A stretch of DNA of 64,000 bases from Erythrobacter sp. Alg231-14. GTDB lineage: Bacteria; Pseudomonadota; Alphaproteobacteria; Sphingomonadales; Sphingomonadaceae. Position 1 is the stretch's first letter. Every line of letters starts with the position of its first letter. The translations under genes were made by a program, and so were the position numbers. Shown piece by piece: positions 16,615 to 26,114 of this stretch. Under the pieces are notes generated by a model. The model saw only the letters and a program-made list of their open reading frames with translations. It did no database searches and was not told the origin of the DNA. The stretch lies in contig NZ_LT702999.1 in NCBI RefSeq assembly GCF_900149685.1, positions 2,604,001 to 2,668,000 on the forward strand, in the 5' to 3' direction.

Positions 16615-18468
16615 TCAATGCCGTCCAAACAGCTTCTCAACATCGTCCATACCCAGCTTCACCCAAGTCGGCCGGCCATGATTGCATTGACCTGATCGCG
16701 GGGTTGCTTCCATCTCGCGCAGTAGGGCGTTCATTTCGGTCACGTTGAGCACCCGCCCTGCCCGCACCGATCCATGACACGCCATTGTCGCAAGCACGAG
16801 TTCGAGCTTTTCTGAAAGAAGCAGCGATCCGCTGTCCTCTTGCTTCCCATGTTTGGCGATGTCGTCGGCTAAGTCTTGAAGCAGTTTGCCGCTGTCCGCT
16901 TTCGCAATCGCAGAGGGCACCGCGCGCACCAACATCGCGGCGGGGCCGAACCGCTCAACCGTCAAGCCAAAGCGCGCTAACCCCTCCGCTGCGTCTTCCA
17001 AACGGTCGCAATCTGCCTCGTCCATTTCGACGACGTCAGGCACCAACAAGGCCTGTGATCGGGTCACCGCCTCTTCTGCGCCTGCCGCCTTCAACCGCTC
17101 TAGCACGAGCCGTTCATGCGCGGCGTGTTGATCGACTAGGATCAACCCATCGGCGCTTTCCGCCACGATATACGTGTTCGCCACCTGACCGCGCGCTATC
17201 CCCAACGGATATTGTTGGGCATTTTCGGGCAGTGGTGCCGCTTCTTCGGCGCGACCTTGCGGTAGAGCTGTGTCTGTATGTGAGGTAGCGGGTGCAGTTC
17301 CCCAATCCACACGCGGTTCCGCGACGTGCGATCCGGGTGATGGCTGGTTTTGGGACCAATCGCGGCCTTCGAAAATGGAACGCATTGCTGGCGCTTGCTC
17401 GGGCTCTTGCTGCCAGCGCTCCATCGCCGCACGGTCCGGGCCCTGTGCACTGCGCCGGTCGCCTGTGGCCAATGCCTTGCGCAGGCCGGAAACGATAAAG
17501 CCGCGCACATGGGCAGCATCGCGAAATCGCACTTCTGTCTTGGCGGGATGGACATTCACATCCACATCTTGCGGTGGAATTTCGAGGAAAAGCGCTAAAA
17601 CCGCATGGCGATCGCGTGCCAACATATCGGAATAGGCGCCCCGCACCGCCCCCGTTAGCAACCGATCTTTCACAGGGCGACCATTCACAAATAGATATTG
17701 ATGATCTGCGACGCCGCGATTGTACGTTGGCAATCCGGCCAGTCCCGTCAAACGCATCACCCCGTGCGGCGTTTCCCGCTCCAACTCAATTTCAACCGCG
17801 TTGTCTTTCAGTTCCCGCGCAACAATTTGCGAAACACGGGTCGCCAACCCTTCGTCAACTTGGGTCGACAACGCCTTGCGGCTTTTGCCTTCTGATCCGT
17901 TTTCCAAAGTGAACGCGATTTCGGGCCGCGCCATCGCAAGCCGCCGTACGATATCGAGGCATGCAATGTATTCACTGCGCGGGGTGCGTAGGAATTTGCG
18001 ACGCGCAGGGACCTTTGCGAATATTTGCTCGACCCGAACTCGGGTGCCGACGGGCAGCGCTGCGGGACCATCTTCGATTAGTTCGCCGTGATCGATGACT
18101 TTGCGCCACCCATCATTTGCGCCTGCCACACGGCTTTCCAATGTCATCCGCGCGACACTGGCAATGGATGGCAACGCTTCCCCACGAAATCCGAGGGAAG
18201 ACACCAATTCGATCGCCTCATCCGGCAACTTCGAAGTCGCATGCCGTTCCAATGCGAGCGCCATGTTGTCAGGGTCCATCCCACACCCGTCATCGGTCAC
18301 TTCCAAACGGGTCAATCCACCATCTGTCAACGCAACACCGATTCGCGTCGCACCGGCATCAATCGCGTTCTCGACCAGCTCCTTTAATGCCGCAGCGGGC
18401 CGTTCAACCACTTCACCAGCGGCAATTCGGTTCACAAGAGCGTTGGGAAGGCGGCGAATTTGGGGCAT
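16615..18468 (-). CDS. mutL: DNA mismatch repair protein MutL
   Basis: Couples MutS mismatch recognition to downstream repair. The GHKL ATPase N-terminus shows LPNALVNRIAAGEVVERPAA, ENAIDAGAT and TDDGCGM, then GFRGEALPSI; the C-terminal dimerisation domain contains LVDQHAAHERLVLERL and ACHGSVRAG. The start MPQIRRLPN (617 residues) is taken as the family-typical one; the frame is open ten codons upstream. An endonuclease-type DQHAAHERL stretch is present. It lies between the copper module and the divergent mre operon. Confidence 0.96.
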   Translation of the reverse strand: MPQIRRLPNALVNRIAAGEVVERPAAALKELVENAIDAGATRIGVALTDGGLTRLEVTDDGCGMDPDNMALALERHATSKLPDEAIELVSSLGFRGEALPSIASVARMTLESRVAGANDGWRKVIDHGELIEDGPAALPVGTRVRVEQIFAKVPARRKFLRTPRSEYIACLDIVRRLAMARPEIAFTLENGSEGKSRKALSTQVDEGLATRVSQIVARELKDNAVEIELERETPHGVMRLTGLAGLPTYNRGVADHQYLFVNGRPVKDRLLTGAVRGAYSDMLARDRHAVLALFLEIPPQDVDVNVHPAKTEVRFRDAAHVRGFIVSGLRKALATGDRRSAQGPDRAAMERWQQEPEQAPAMRSIFEGRDWSQNQPSPGSHVAEPRVDWGTAPATSHTDTALPQGRAEEAAPLPENAQQYPLGIARGQVANTYIVAESADGLILVDQHAAHERLVLERLKAAGAEEAVTRSQALLVPDVVEMDEADCDRLEDAAEGLARFGLTVERFGPAAMLVRAVPSAIAKADSGKLLQDLADDIAKHGKQEDSGSLLLSEKLELVLATMACHGSVRAGRVLNVTEMNALLREMEATPRSGQCNHGRPTWVKLGMDDVEKLFGRH

Positions 18469-18666
18469 TTGTCGCAATCTAGACTGCACACGCCGCAAAT
18501 TCGAGGGCTACGGGGGAAAATACTCGTTCCCGTCAACAATAATTTTAGCCTTTTTGACAAGGTTTCGCTAGGCGTCATGGGTCTTGTCAATTTTGGGATC
18601 AATTGCGGGCACCCGGCTGATTCAGAGGAAACCACCGCAAACACGATCCCGCTACGGAAAAAATAA

Positions 18667-19713
<1,047 letters not shown>

Positions 19714-19771
19714 ATTTCGTTCCACGCACAATTCGCGCGGGAGTTAACACTACTAGGGACTGGACAAACCC

Positions 19772-20752
19772 ATGGCGCCGCCAACATCGCGTCGATCGGG
19801 CTTTTCGAAAAAGCAGCAATATTCGGTCTTTACCGGGTATCTGTTGGCGACGCTTGGCGCCTTAGTCGGATTGGGTCTTCTGGCGATATCTCTTTGGCAA
19901 CCATCCTTGTTCCAACCGTTGCGCGGTGCGGCCACCGATGCAGTCTCTCCCGTAGGACAAGCGACTGCCACGGCCCGTGCGGGCGGTAACAACACGTGGG
20001 ATACGATATCGGGCTATTGGAACGCGGGCGGGCAAAACGCCGAATTGCGCCGGGAGGTGGAGATTGCCCGAATCCGATTGGCCGAAGCCGAAGCGGTAGA
20101 AACCGAAAATCGTCGATTGAAGGCCTTGCTTGGTCTCGCAGACGAGGAAATTACTCCGATTGTGTCTGCGCGCTTGGTGGGCTCCAGCGCGTCGAGCGCG
20201 CGGCGGTTCGCCTATATTGGTGTTGGTGAAAGCGACGGCGTGGCCACGGGTATGCCGGTCCATTCCGAACGAGGCGTTATCGGACGTGTTTTGGAAACGG
20301 CGCGCGGTTCGTCGCGTGTCCTGCTTTTGACTGACAGCGAAAGCGTGCTGCCCGTGCGGCGGGCATCGGACCAAACGGTGGCCTTCGCAGAGGGGCGCGG
20401 TGATGGCTTACTGCGCATTCGCCTCATCAATCTGGGCCTCAACCCATTAGAGATCGGCGATGTCTTCGTGACGAGCGGCGCCGGAGGATATTACCGACCT
20501 GGTGTAGCGGTTGCTGTGTTGAGCGAAATTACATCAGATGGCGGAATCGCTCGGTTGATCGCGGAACCTTCGGCTACAAATTACATCGTTGTTGAGCCGA
20601 TTTACGAACCGCTGGCTGTGGAAGCATCCGGCGTGCGTGAACGCGACGACCTTAGCGAACTGGAATCCGCCGCAACCACGGATAGCGGATCGGGCGAAGC
20701 CGGTTCGGATAACGGAGCAAGCACCGGGTCCGATGCGGAGCCGGGTGAGTGA
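19772..20752 (+). CDS. mreC: Rod shape-determining protein MreC
   Basis: Inner-membrane protein of the elongasome that links MreB to PBP2. A basic N-terminus precedes one membrane helix (residues ~20-42), then a coiled coil (RREVEIARIRLAEAEAVETE) and the beta-rich periplasmic domain (VSARLVGSSASSARRFAYIG, GMPVHSERGVIGRV). The C-terminal ~50 residues are a Ser/Gly/Glu-rich disordered tail. 326 residues. Confidence 0.94.
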   Translation: MAPPTSRRSGFSKKQQYSVFTGYLLATLGALVGLGLLAISLWQPSLFQPLRGAATDAVSPVGQATATARAGGNNTWDTISGYWNAGGQNAELRREVEIARIRLAEAEAVETENRRLKALLGLADEEITPIVSARLVGSSASSARRFAYIGVGESDGVATGMPVHSERGVIGRVLETARGSSRVLLLTDSESVLPVRRASDQTVAFAEGRGDGLLRIRLINLGLNPLEIGDVFVTSGAGGYYRPGVAVAVLSEITSDGGIARLIAEPSATNYIVVEPIYEPLAVEASGVRERDDLSELESAATTDSGSGEAGSDNGASTGSDAEPGE

Positions 20753-21309
20753 TCGATCGGCTGGCCACCCCGCATCAACGCCGCGCCTATGGTAGAGGCG
20801 GCATCAACCGCGTTACATCGCCATGGCGCGCCAACACCGTGCCATACGCCTCCATCATGCTGGGATCGCTGTTGCCAATATGGATATTGGCCGATGTGAT
20901 GCCCGTCGCCCCGCCATTGGGGTATATGATTTTCCTGTGCTGGCGAGTGATGCGGCCGGGGCTGATGCCATTGTGGGTGGGCGTGCCGTTGGGCGCGTTC
21001 GACGATCTGTTCAGCGGGCAACCGTTTGGAAGTGCCATTTTTCTTTGGTCCATCACGATGATCGCGCTCGAGTTGATCGAAACACGGTTTCCATGGCGCG
21101 GTTTTTGGCAGGATTGGTTCACCGCCGGTCTAGCCATGATCTTGTATGTCATCTCAGCTATGGTGGTTTCTGGTGCATCTGTGACTGAACATTTGGTGGT
21201 GGCCGCGGTGCCACAGATGATATTTTGCGTCCTTCTCTACCCGCTATTTGCGCGGTTGATCGCTTGGTTGGATAAATTCCGACTGTCCCGATCAAGGAGG
21301 ATCGGTTGA
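20749..21309 (+). CDS. mreD: Rod shape-determining protein MreD
   Basis: A 186-residue polytopic membrane protein with the MreD pattern (LLPIWILADVMPVAPPLGYM, GVPLGAFDDLFSGQPFGSAI). It starts at GTG overlapping the mreC stop (GTGA) and its own stop overlaps the TTG start of mrdA. Part of the elongasome scaffold. Confidence 0.9.
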   Translation: MIDRLATPHQRRAYGRGGINRVTSPWRANTVPYASIMLGSLLPIWILADVMPVAPPLGYMIFLCWRVMRPGLMPLWVGVPLGAFDDLFSGQPFGSAIFLWSITMIALELIETRFPWRGFWQDWFTAGLAMILYVISAMVVSGASVTEHLVVAAVPQMIFCVLLYPLFARLIAWLDKFRLSRSRRIG

Positions 21310-23357
21310 CCCGGTTTTTTAGTCTCAAAAACGGCGCAAGACGGGCGCAAAACAAACGCGCATCATTCGTCAACGCATCCACATTGAAACATACATTCGA
21401 CCGGCGCGCCGTGGTTGTCGGCGGGTTGCAATACGGCGTGGGCATATTGTTGGCCGCGCGTATGGGCTATCTCGCCATAGCCGAGAATGAAAAATACCGG
21501 CTGGAATCCGAAAGCAATCGGGTAAACCTCACCTTGATCCCGCCGCGACGGGGTTGGATCCTGGATCGCAATGGCGCCCCGCTCGCCTCCAATCGTGCCG
21601 ATTTCCGCGTGGATGTCATCCCGGAACGATTGACCGATGCCGACGCAATGTTGGATCAAATCGGTGGGCTACTTGGGCTGGAACCCGATCGCATCACTGA
21701 CCTCAAAACCGAAGTCGCCGCTTCGCGTGGGTTTGCGCCAATCGAGGTCGCCAGCGGATTGGATTATGAACAATTCGCCGCGCTCAGCGTGCGTCTCCCC
21801 GATATGCAGGGCGTGGTTCCCCAACGCGGTTTTTCTCGGTTCTATCCGACCGCATCCAGCGTGGGCCATCTGATCGGCTATGTTGGTCCCGCCAACGCCG
21901 AAGAATACGAAGAAGACCGCAATCCCATCTTGATCACGCCGGGCCATAAGATCGGCAAAGACGGATTGGAGAAACAGTTTGAACAGGACTTGCGCGGGGT
22001 GCCGGGTGCTCGCCGTGTCGAAGTCACCGCCGGCGGACGGATCGTGCGCGATCTGGAAACGCGCGACGATATTCAAGGCGATCCGGTTCGGTTGACCATT
22101 GATGGTCCCCTACAAGATTACGCCGCGCGCCGGATCGGCCTTGAAAGCGGATCGGTCGTGGTGATGGATTGTCTCACCGGCGACCTTTTGTGCATGGCGT
22201 CCATGCCCAGTTTCGATCCGAACAGCTTTTCCGACGGGATCGGGAGTGTGGAATATTCCATGTTGCGCGAAGATCGCCGGGTGCCATTGCGCAACAAGGT
22301 TTTGAAAGGTCTCTATCCACCGGGATCGACCGTAAAGCCGATGCATTGCATGGCATTCTTGAAGGCAGGGGTAAAGCCAACCGATACGATTGTGTGCGGC
22401 GGTGGGCGGCGGATCGGCAATCGCTTCTTTAACTGTCACAGCAATCACGGCGTTGTCGATATGGACAAAGCCATTGCCCAATCGTGCGACAGCTATTTCT
22501 ATCATTTCGCCCAAGCTGTTGGCTTTGATCAGGTTGCGACGATGGCCAAGGACCTGGGCATGGGTCAGGAATTTCCGCTGCCCGTCACCAGCCAGTTTTA
22601 CGGCACGGTCCCGACACCGGATTGGAAATTCAATAAGTTCGGACGCGAATGGCAACCGTTTGACACAGTGAACGCGTCAATCGGGCAAGGGTATTACCTG
22701 GCCAGCCCTTTACAATTGGCGGTGATGAGCGCGCGTCTTGCCACGGGTCGTCGGCTTAACCCGCGTTTGATCCTTGGTGGGGTGCAAGAAGATCCGCTCA
22801 GCTACAATTTCAACAGCGAGGAAATCGGCCATATCCGTCAGGCCATGAGCAATGTCGTCAACGGTGCGGGCACCGCTCGGCGCGCGCGCCTGCCCCTGCC
22901 CGACGTACAGATTGCGGGCAAAACGGGCACGGCTCAGGTTGTTTCATTGAGCGTTTCAAACGGCCGCACGGGACCATGGAAATATCGCGATCACGGCCTC
23001 TTCACATTCTTCGCGCCAACCGAAAACCCCCGATACGCCGGGGCCGTTGTGATTGAACACGGCGGTGGTTCGGGTTCCGCCTATCCCATTGCTCGTGACG
23101 TGATGACATTCTTGTTTGACCCGCAAAAAGGGTTGGATGCGCTCAGATCGCTCGAACAACAATGGGGCGGCACCGCACAGGAACGGTTGGAGAAGAATTA
23201 CGCAGCATACGCCGCGGAAAGAGGCGCAACGGTTGCGCCCCCTCCCCGTCGCGACGAAGAGATTTTTGACAGGGTCGAGGCAGAAGCCCGCGTTGCCGCG
23301 CAGCAATCTGAGAAAATTGCCGACGAATTTGTTGCTCCGCGCGAAGGGCAATACTGA
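21306..23357 (+). CDS. mrdA: Penicillin-binding protein 2 (peptidoglycan transpeptidase)
   Basis: Elongation-specific transpeptidase. One N-terminal membrane helix, a dimerisation/pedestal domain (IPPRRGWILDRNG) and the transpeptidase domain with STVK (in YPPGSTVKPM), the SxN-equivalent SCD (in AQSCDSYFYH), as in PBP2 where SSD occurs, and KTG (in IAGKTGTAQVV). The start is a TTG overlapping the mreD stop; there is no upstream alternative. 683 residues, with a ~50-residue polar C-terminal extension. Confidence 0.95.
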   Translation: MTRFFSLKNGARRAQNKRASFVNASTLKHTFDRRAVVVGGLQYGVGILLAARMGYLAIAENEKYRLESESNRVNLTLIPPRRGWILDRNGAPLASNRADFRVDVIPERLTDADAMLDQIGGLLGLEPDRITDLKTEVAASRGFAPIEVASGLDYEQFAALSVRLPDMQGVVPQRGFSRFYPTASSVGHLIGYVGPANAEEYEEDRNPILITPGHKIGKDGLEKQFEQDLRGVPGARRVEVTAGGRIVRDLETRDDIQGDPVRLTIDGPLQDYAARRIGLESGSVVVMDCLTGDLLCMASMPSFDPNSFSDGIGSVEYSMLREDRRVPLRNKVLKGLYPPGSTVKPMHCMAFLKAGVKPTDTIVCGGGRRIGNRFFNCHSNHGVVDMDKAIAQSCDSYFYHFAQAVGFDQVATMAKDLGMGQEFPLPVTSQFYGTVPTPDWKFNKFGREWQPFDTVNASIGQGYYLASPLQLAVMSARLATGRRLNPRLILGGVQEDPLSYNFNSEEIGHIRQAMSNVVNGAGTARRARLPLPDVQIAGKTGTAQVVSLSVSNGRTGPWKYRDHGLFTFFAPTENPRYAGAVVIEHGGGSGSAYPIARDVMTFLFDPQKGLDALRSLEQQWGGTAQERLEKNYAAYAAERGATVAPPPRRDEEIFDRVEAEARVAAQQSEKIADEFVAPREGQY

Positions 23358-24487
23358 TGCAAAGCGCACGCGGCGGCATTATCCCCGAACCCATCGCCCG
23401 ACAGCCATGGAGCATGTTGATCCCCTTGTTTCTGCTGGTCGCATTCGGGGCTGCGGTTCTGTATTCGGCGGCGGGCGGTTCAATGACCCCCTATGCTTCA
23501 TCGCATCTTATCCGGTTCAGCGTGTTCTTGGTGATGGCATCGGTGATCGCATCGTTACCCCGCAATTTTGTGCGGTTCATGACCTACCCCGCCTATATCG
23601 TCGTTTTGCTGATGTTGTTGGCGGTTGAAATTTTGGGTCAGGTGCGCGGCGGCAGTCAGCGGTGGCTGGACCTTGGGTTTATGGATCTTCAGCCATCCGA
23701 ATTGATGAAACCCGTGATCGTCGTGACGTTGGCGCATTACTTCTCAAGCCTTCCCGTCGGTATGATAGCCAGTTGGCGGGCATTGGTCGTGCCGGGGGCA
23801 TTGATCGGCATGCCCGTCGGTCTGGTATTGCTGCAGCCGGATTTGGGAACATCACTTGCGATTGTGTTCGGCGGCGGCGTCGTCATGTTGTTGGCAGGAT
23901 TGCCGATGCGTTGGTTCTTAACCGGCGGAGCGGCAGCCATCGCAGCAGCGCCGCTGGTGTTCTTCTTTGGCTTGCAGGATTATCAACAGCGCCGGGTGAT
24001 GACGATGTTCGACCCCGAAGCCGACGCGCTGGGCGCTGGATATCACATCGCCCAATCCAAAATTGCGATCGGATCGGGCGGCATCTTTGGCAAAGGGTTC
24101 AACAACGGGTCGCAAAGCCATTTGCAATATCTGCCCGAACCCCACACCGATTTCGTTTTTGCCACTATGGCGGAGGAATGGGGTTTGGTCGGGGGGCTGT
24201 TTGTGCTCGCCGTGTTCAGCATTATTTTGCGCTGGGGCTTGTCCGTTGCGCGGGACAACAGGGATCGGTTCTCCAACTTGCTCGCTGCCGGCATGGCCGC
24301 GACGATATTCTTCTACATCGCGGTCAATTTGTTGATGGTCATGGGAATGGCCCCGGTCGTTGGCATACCGCTTCCGTTTATGAGCCATGGGGGGTCATCA
24401 ATGATGACCAACATGATTTGTATCGGCGCGATGATGATGGTCAATCGGTGGAACCGCAACGCCCCGCGCGGCGGCTTATCGAGCTAG
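23357..24487 (+). CDS. rodA: Peptidoglycan glycosyltransferase RodA
   Basis: SEDS-family polymerase that partners PBP2 in lateral wall synthesis. 376 residues with about ten membrane helices, and the SEDS hallmarks LDLGFMDLQPSELMKP, VLLQPDLGTSLAI, GSGGIFGKGFNNGSQSHL, PEPHTDFVFATMAEEWG and PFMSHGGSSM. Its ATG overlaps the mrdA stop (TGATG). Last gene of the rod-shape operon; it converges with the luxR gene. Confidence 0.96.
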   Translation: MQSARGGIIPEPIARQPWSMLIPLFLLVAFGAAVLYSAAGGSMTPYASSHLIRFSVFLVMASVIASLPRNFVRFMTYPAYIVVLLMLLAVEILGQVRGGSQRWLDLGFMDLQPSELMKPVIVVTLAHYFSSLPVGMIASWRALVVPGALIGMPVGLVLLQPDLGTSLAIVFGGGVVMLLAGLPMRWFLTGGAAAIAAAPLVFFFGLQDYQQRRVMTMFDPEADALGAGYHIAQSKIAIGSGGIFGKGFNNGSQSHLQYLPEPHTDFVFATMAEEWGLVGGLFVLAVFSIILRWGLSVARDNRDRFSNLLAAGMAATIFFYIAVNLLMVMGMAPVVGIPLPFMSHGGSSMMTNMICIGAMMMVNRWNRNAPRGGLSS

Positions 24488-24509
24488 GCGGGAGCGTCAG
24501 ACCCTCGGA

Positions 24510-25238
24510 TCAAATCCGAACCAAGCCCAATCTTAACGCCTTCACAACCGCACCAACACGGTCGCTAACGTCCAATTTGACGTAGATCCTTTTGGAATAG
24601 GTTTTCACCGTGTCCGGCGACAAATCGAGGATCGTAGCAATGGCGCTGACCGATTTTCCCTTAGCGGTCCACGTCAACACTTCGATTTCTCGTTCGGACA
24701 AAGCGGGGACTTGGGCACTCTCATCCAGCAGAATACAGATCCGTTGATGGCACGATTGCGCCACGCTGCGAACAATGCCCATTGGACCGCTGGGCACCTC
24801 TGATACCGCTCGATCGAAATCAAACGCGCAATACGCGTCGCGGCCGCCCGGACCAAACAACGGAACACCAAACCCGTGGATCAATCCGTGGCGCAGCATC
24901 TGGGAAAAATATGCGTCATTGCCCGGACTGTTCTGTCCGGCGTCCATGGCATCTTTCCAGGTCATCATCCCACCGTGGCGCAAAACCCGTTGCGGAATGG
25001 GGTCGTCCTTCCGGAATTCCTCATCCTGATAAAGCGCAAGCCATTCCGGGCTGTACCCCTCGGTGTAGACAGCGGGCGTCTGGGAAGTCGGTTCGTCGAA
25101 CAACGGTGTCACGTGATAACTCATGCGGACGACGCCTTGTGCCCAGCAAGTATCGCGCGCGAAACGGAGCACCGCGCCGATGTCGGTCAAAGCCTCGATC
25201 TGGTCGAAAAACCGCTGCATGATACATCTTGTTACCAT
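24510..25238 (-). CDS. LuxR-family regulator with autoinducer-binding domain (LuxR solo)
   Basis: A 242-residue quorum-sensing-type regulator. The N-terminal ligand domain keeps the acyl-homoserine-lactone pocket residues known from TraR/LuxR in order: Trp and Tyr in EWLALYQ, Asp-Pro in RKDDPIPQ, Trp in MMTWKDAM and Gly in HGFGVPLFG. The C-terminal GerE-type HTH is LSEREIEVLTWTAKGKSVSA onwards. No luxI is in the window, so it is a solo here. The ATG at 25238 is chosen for the GGGGGA eight bases upstream; that site lies inside a 22-bp palindrome. Confidence 0.9.
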   Translation of the reverse strand: MVTRCIMQRFFDQIEALTDIGAVLRFARDTCWAQGVVRMSYHVTPLFDEPTSQTPAVYTEGYSPEWLALYQDEEFRKDDPIPQRVLRHGGMMTWKDAMDAGQNSPGNDAYFSQMLRHGLIHGFGVPLFGPGGRDAYCAFDFDRAVSEVPSGPMGIVRSVAQSCHQRICILLDESAQVPALSEREIEVLTWTAKGKSVSAIATILDLSPDTVKTYSKRIYVKLDVSDRVGAVVKALRLGLVRI

Positions 25239-25260
25239 AAGTCCCCCAATTGGGCGACTT
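25239..25260. promoter_or_regulatory. 22-bp near-perfect palindrome abutting the luxR start codon
   Basis: The two 11-base halves are complementary in 10 of 11 pairs (mismatch at 25244/25255) around a central AATT. Size and symmetry fit a lux-box-like operator. It ends one base before the luxR ATG and contains its ribosome-binding G tract, so it could alternatively fold in the mRNA and mask that site. Autoregulation is inferred from position. Confidence 0.6.
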
Positions 25261-25363
25261 TCCGTAAACGTAAACATCGGCCAGAAGCCGCGCAGGCTCT
25301 GAGGAGCTCCCGGCGTTCGGGTCGCAAAACCGAAACAATCGGCACGTAGTTGAACGCTTAAGT

Positions 25364-25410
25364 CCTGACGGCAGAAGCGCACCCCCCAAATGGCGCTGAT
25401 TGCCGTCAGG
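25364..25410. repeat. Long nested inverted repeat upstream of the winged-helix gene
   Basis: CCTGACGGCA (25364-25373) pairs exactly with TGCCGTCAGG (25401-25410). Inside it AGCGC (25376-25380) pairs with GCGCT (25393-25397), leaving a 12-base apical loop with a CCCCCC tract. The hairpin of 10 plus 5 pairs ends 14 bases before the ATG at 25425. It is not followed by a clear T tract, so a regulatory element or leader structure is more likely than a terminator. Confidence 0.6.
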
Positions 25411-25424
25411 CACCTGTTTTAACG

Positions 25425-25799
25425 ATGAGAGTTTTGATCATGACCCGCTTGCGGAACGCCAAAAATCGCGTCTGTCGCACCCTTCTTGCCTGGCAGCGGA
25501 GGCCAACCCCAGAACAGTATGCGACCACCGATGATATGGAACGCATGGCCAAAGTATTGATCCGCCACCGCTCGGAGGGGTACGAAACAACCCTTCGCCA
25601 GTTGCACAAAATCTCCGATATGTCCCAACCCAAAGCCTTGACCGTGATTGCGCAACTCGAAAACAGCGGGATTATTGCGATCGACCACAATATTGGCGAT
25701 GCCTTTGAATCCGTCGTGATCGTAGACGCAGACGCACAGTCGCGTCTGGATGCGGTGATCACCCAAGGACAAACCAAAGGCGGAAAAGTGGCTGCGTGA
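25425..25799 (+). CDS. Small winged-helix (MarR-like) DNA-binding protein
   Basis: A 124-residue protein. Residues ~35-105 fit a winged helix: DMERMAKVLIRHRSEG, the recognition part LHKISDMSQPKALTVIAQLE and a wing (NIGDAFESVVIVDADAQ). It is not a full-length MarR and no effector site is visible. An ATG at 25440 (MTRLRN), with GAGAG eight bases before it, is an equally good start. It is divergent from the luxR gene, with a strong inverted repeat between them. Family assignment is by fold pattern only. Confidence 0.7.
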   Translation: MRVLIMTRLRNAKNRVCRTLLAWQRRPTPEQYATTDDMERMAKVLIRHRSEGYETTLRQLHKISDMSQPKALTVIAQLENSGIIAIDHNIGDAFESVVIVDADAQSRLDAVITQGQTKGGKVAA

Positions 25800-25913
25800 C
25801 CGCAGCCGAATACGGTGGTCATTTGTAGTATGACCGTTATACGCGCCATTCGTGATTCGGATGGGATGACAAAGTCCCCTTCCCCATGAGGCACCGATGG
25901 AATGGATCGGTAC

Positions 25914-25989
<76 letters not shown>

Positions 25990-26085
25990 CCATCATCGAT
26001 AGAGGCTTTCCCTTCCAACAGTCCTGCATAGAACGGTCTTTTGTGACGCCGCGATCACATCTGATAGCACATTCGATAGGTTGCC

Positions 26086-26103
26086 ATCACATTATAATGT
26101 GAT
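26086..26103. promoter_or_regulatory. Perfect 18-bp palindrome overlapping a -10 box before ribBX
   Basis: ATCACATTATAATGTGAT is its own reverse complement. It contains TATAAT (26093-26098), the exact -10 consensus, and ends 11 bases before the ribBX ATG. A further ATCACAT half-site sits at 26054-26060, 32 bases (about three helical turns) upstream. A clear -35 is not seen and no Shine-Dalgarno precedes the ATG, so the transcript may have a very short leader. A protein bound here would block RNA polymerase. Confidence 0.75.
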
Positions 26104-26114
26104 AAATAGCCACA

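Noticed and set aside
23662..24585. 307-codon plus-strand frame overlapping rodA
   Set aside because: It is an alternate frame of the well-supported SEDS polymerase and shows no membrane or family pattern of its own.
25990..26114. FMN riboswitch before ribBX
   Set aside because: The 125 bases between tRNA-Lys and ribBX are too short and contain no RFN-type conserved stems; only the palindrome is seen.
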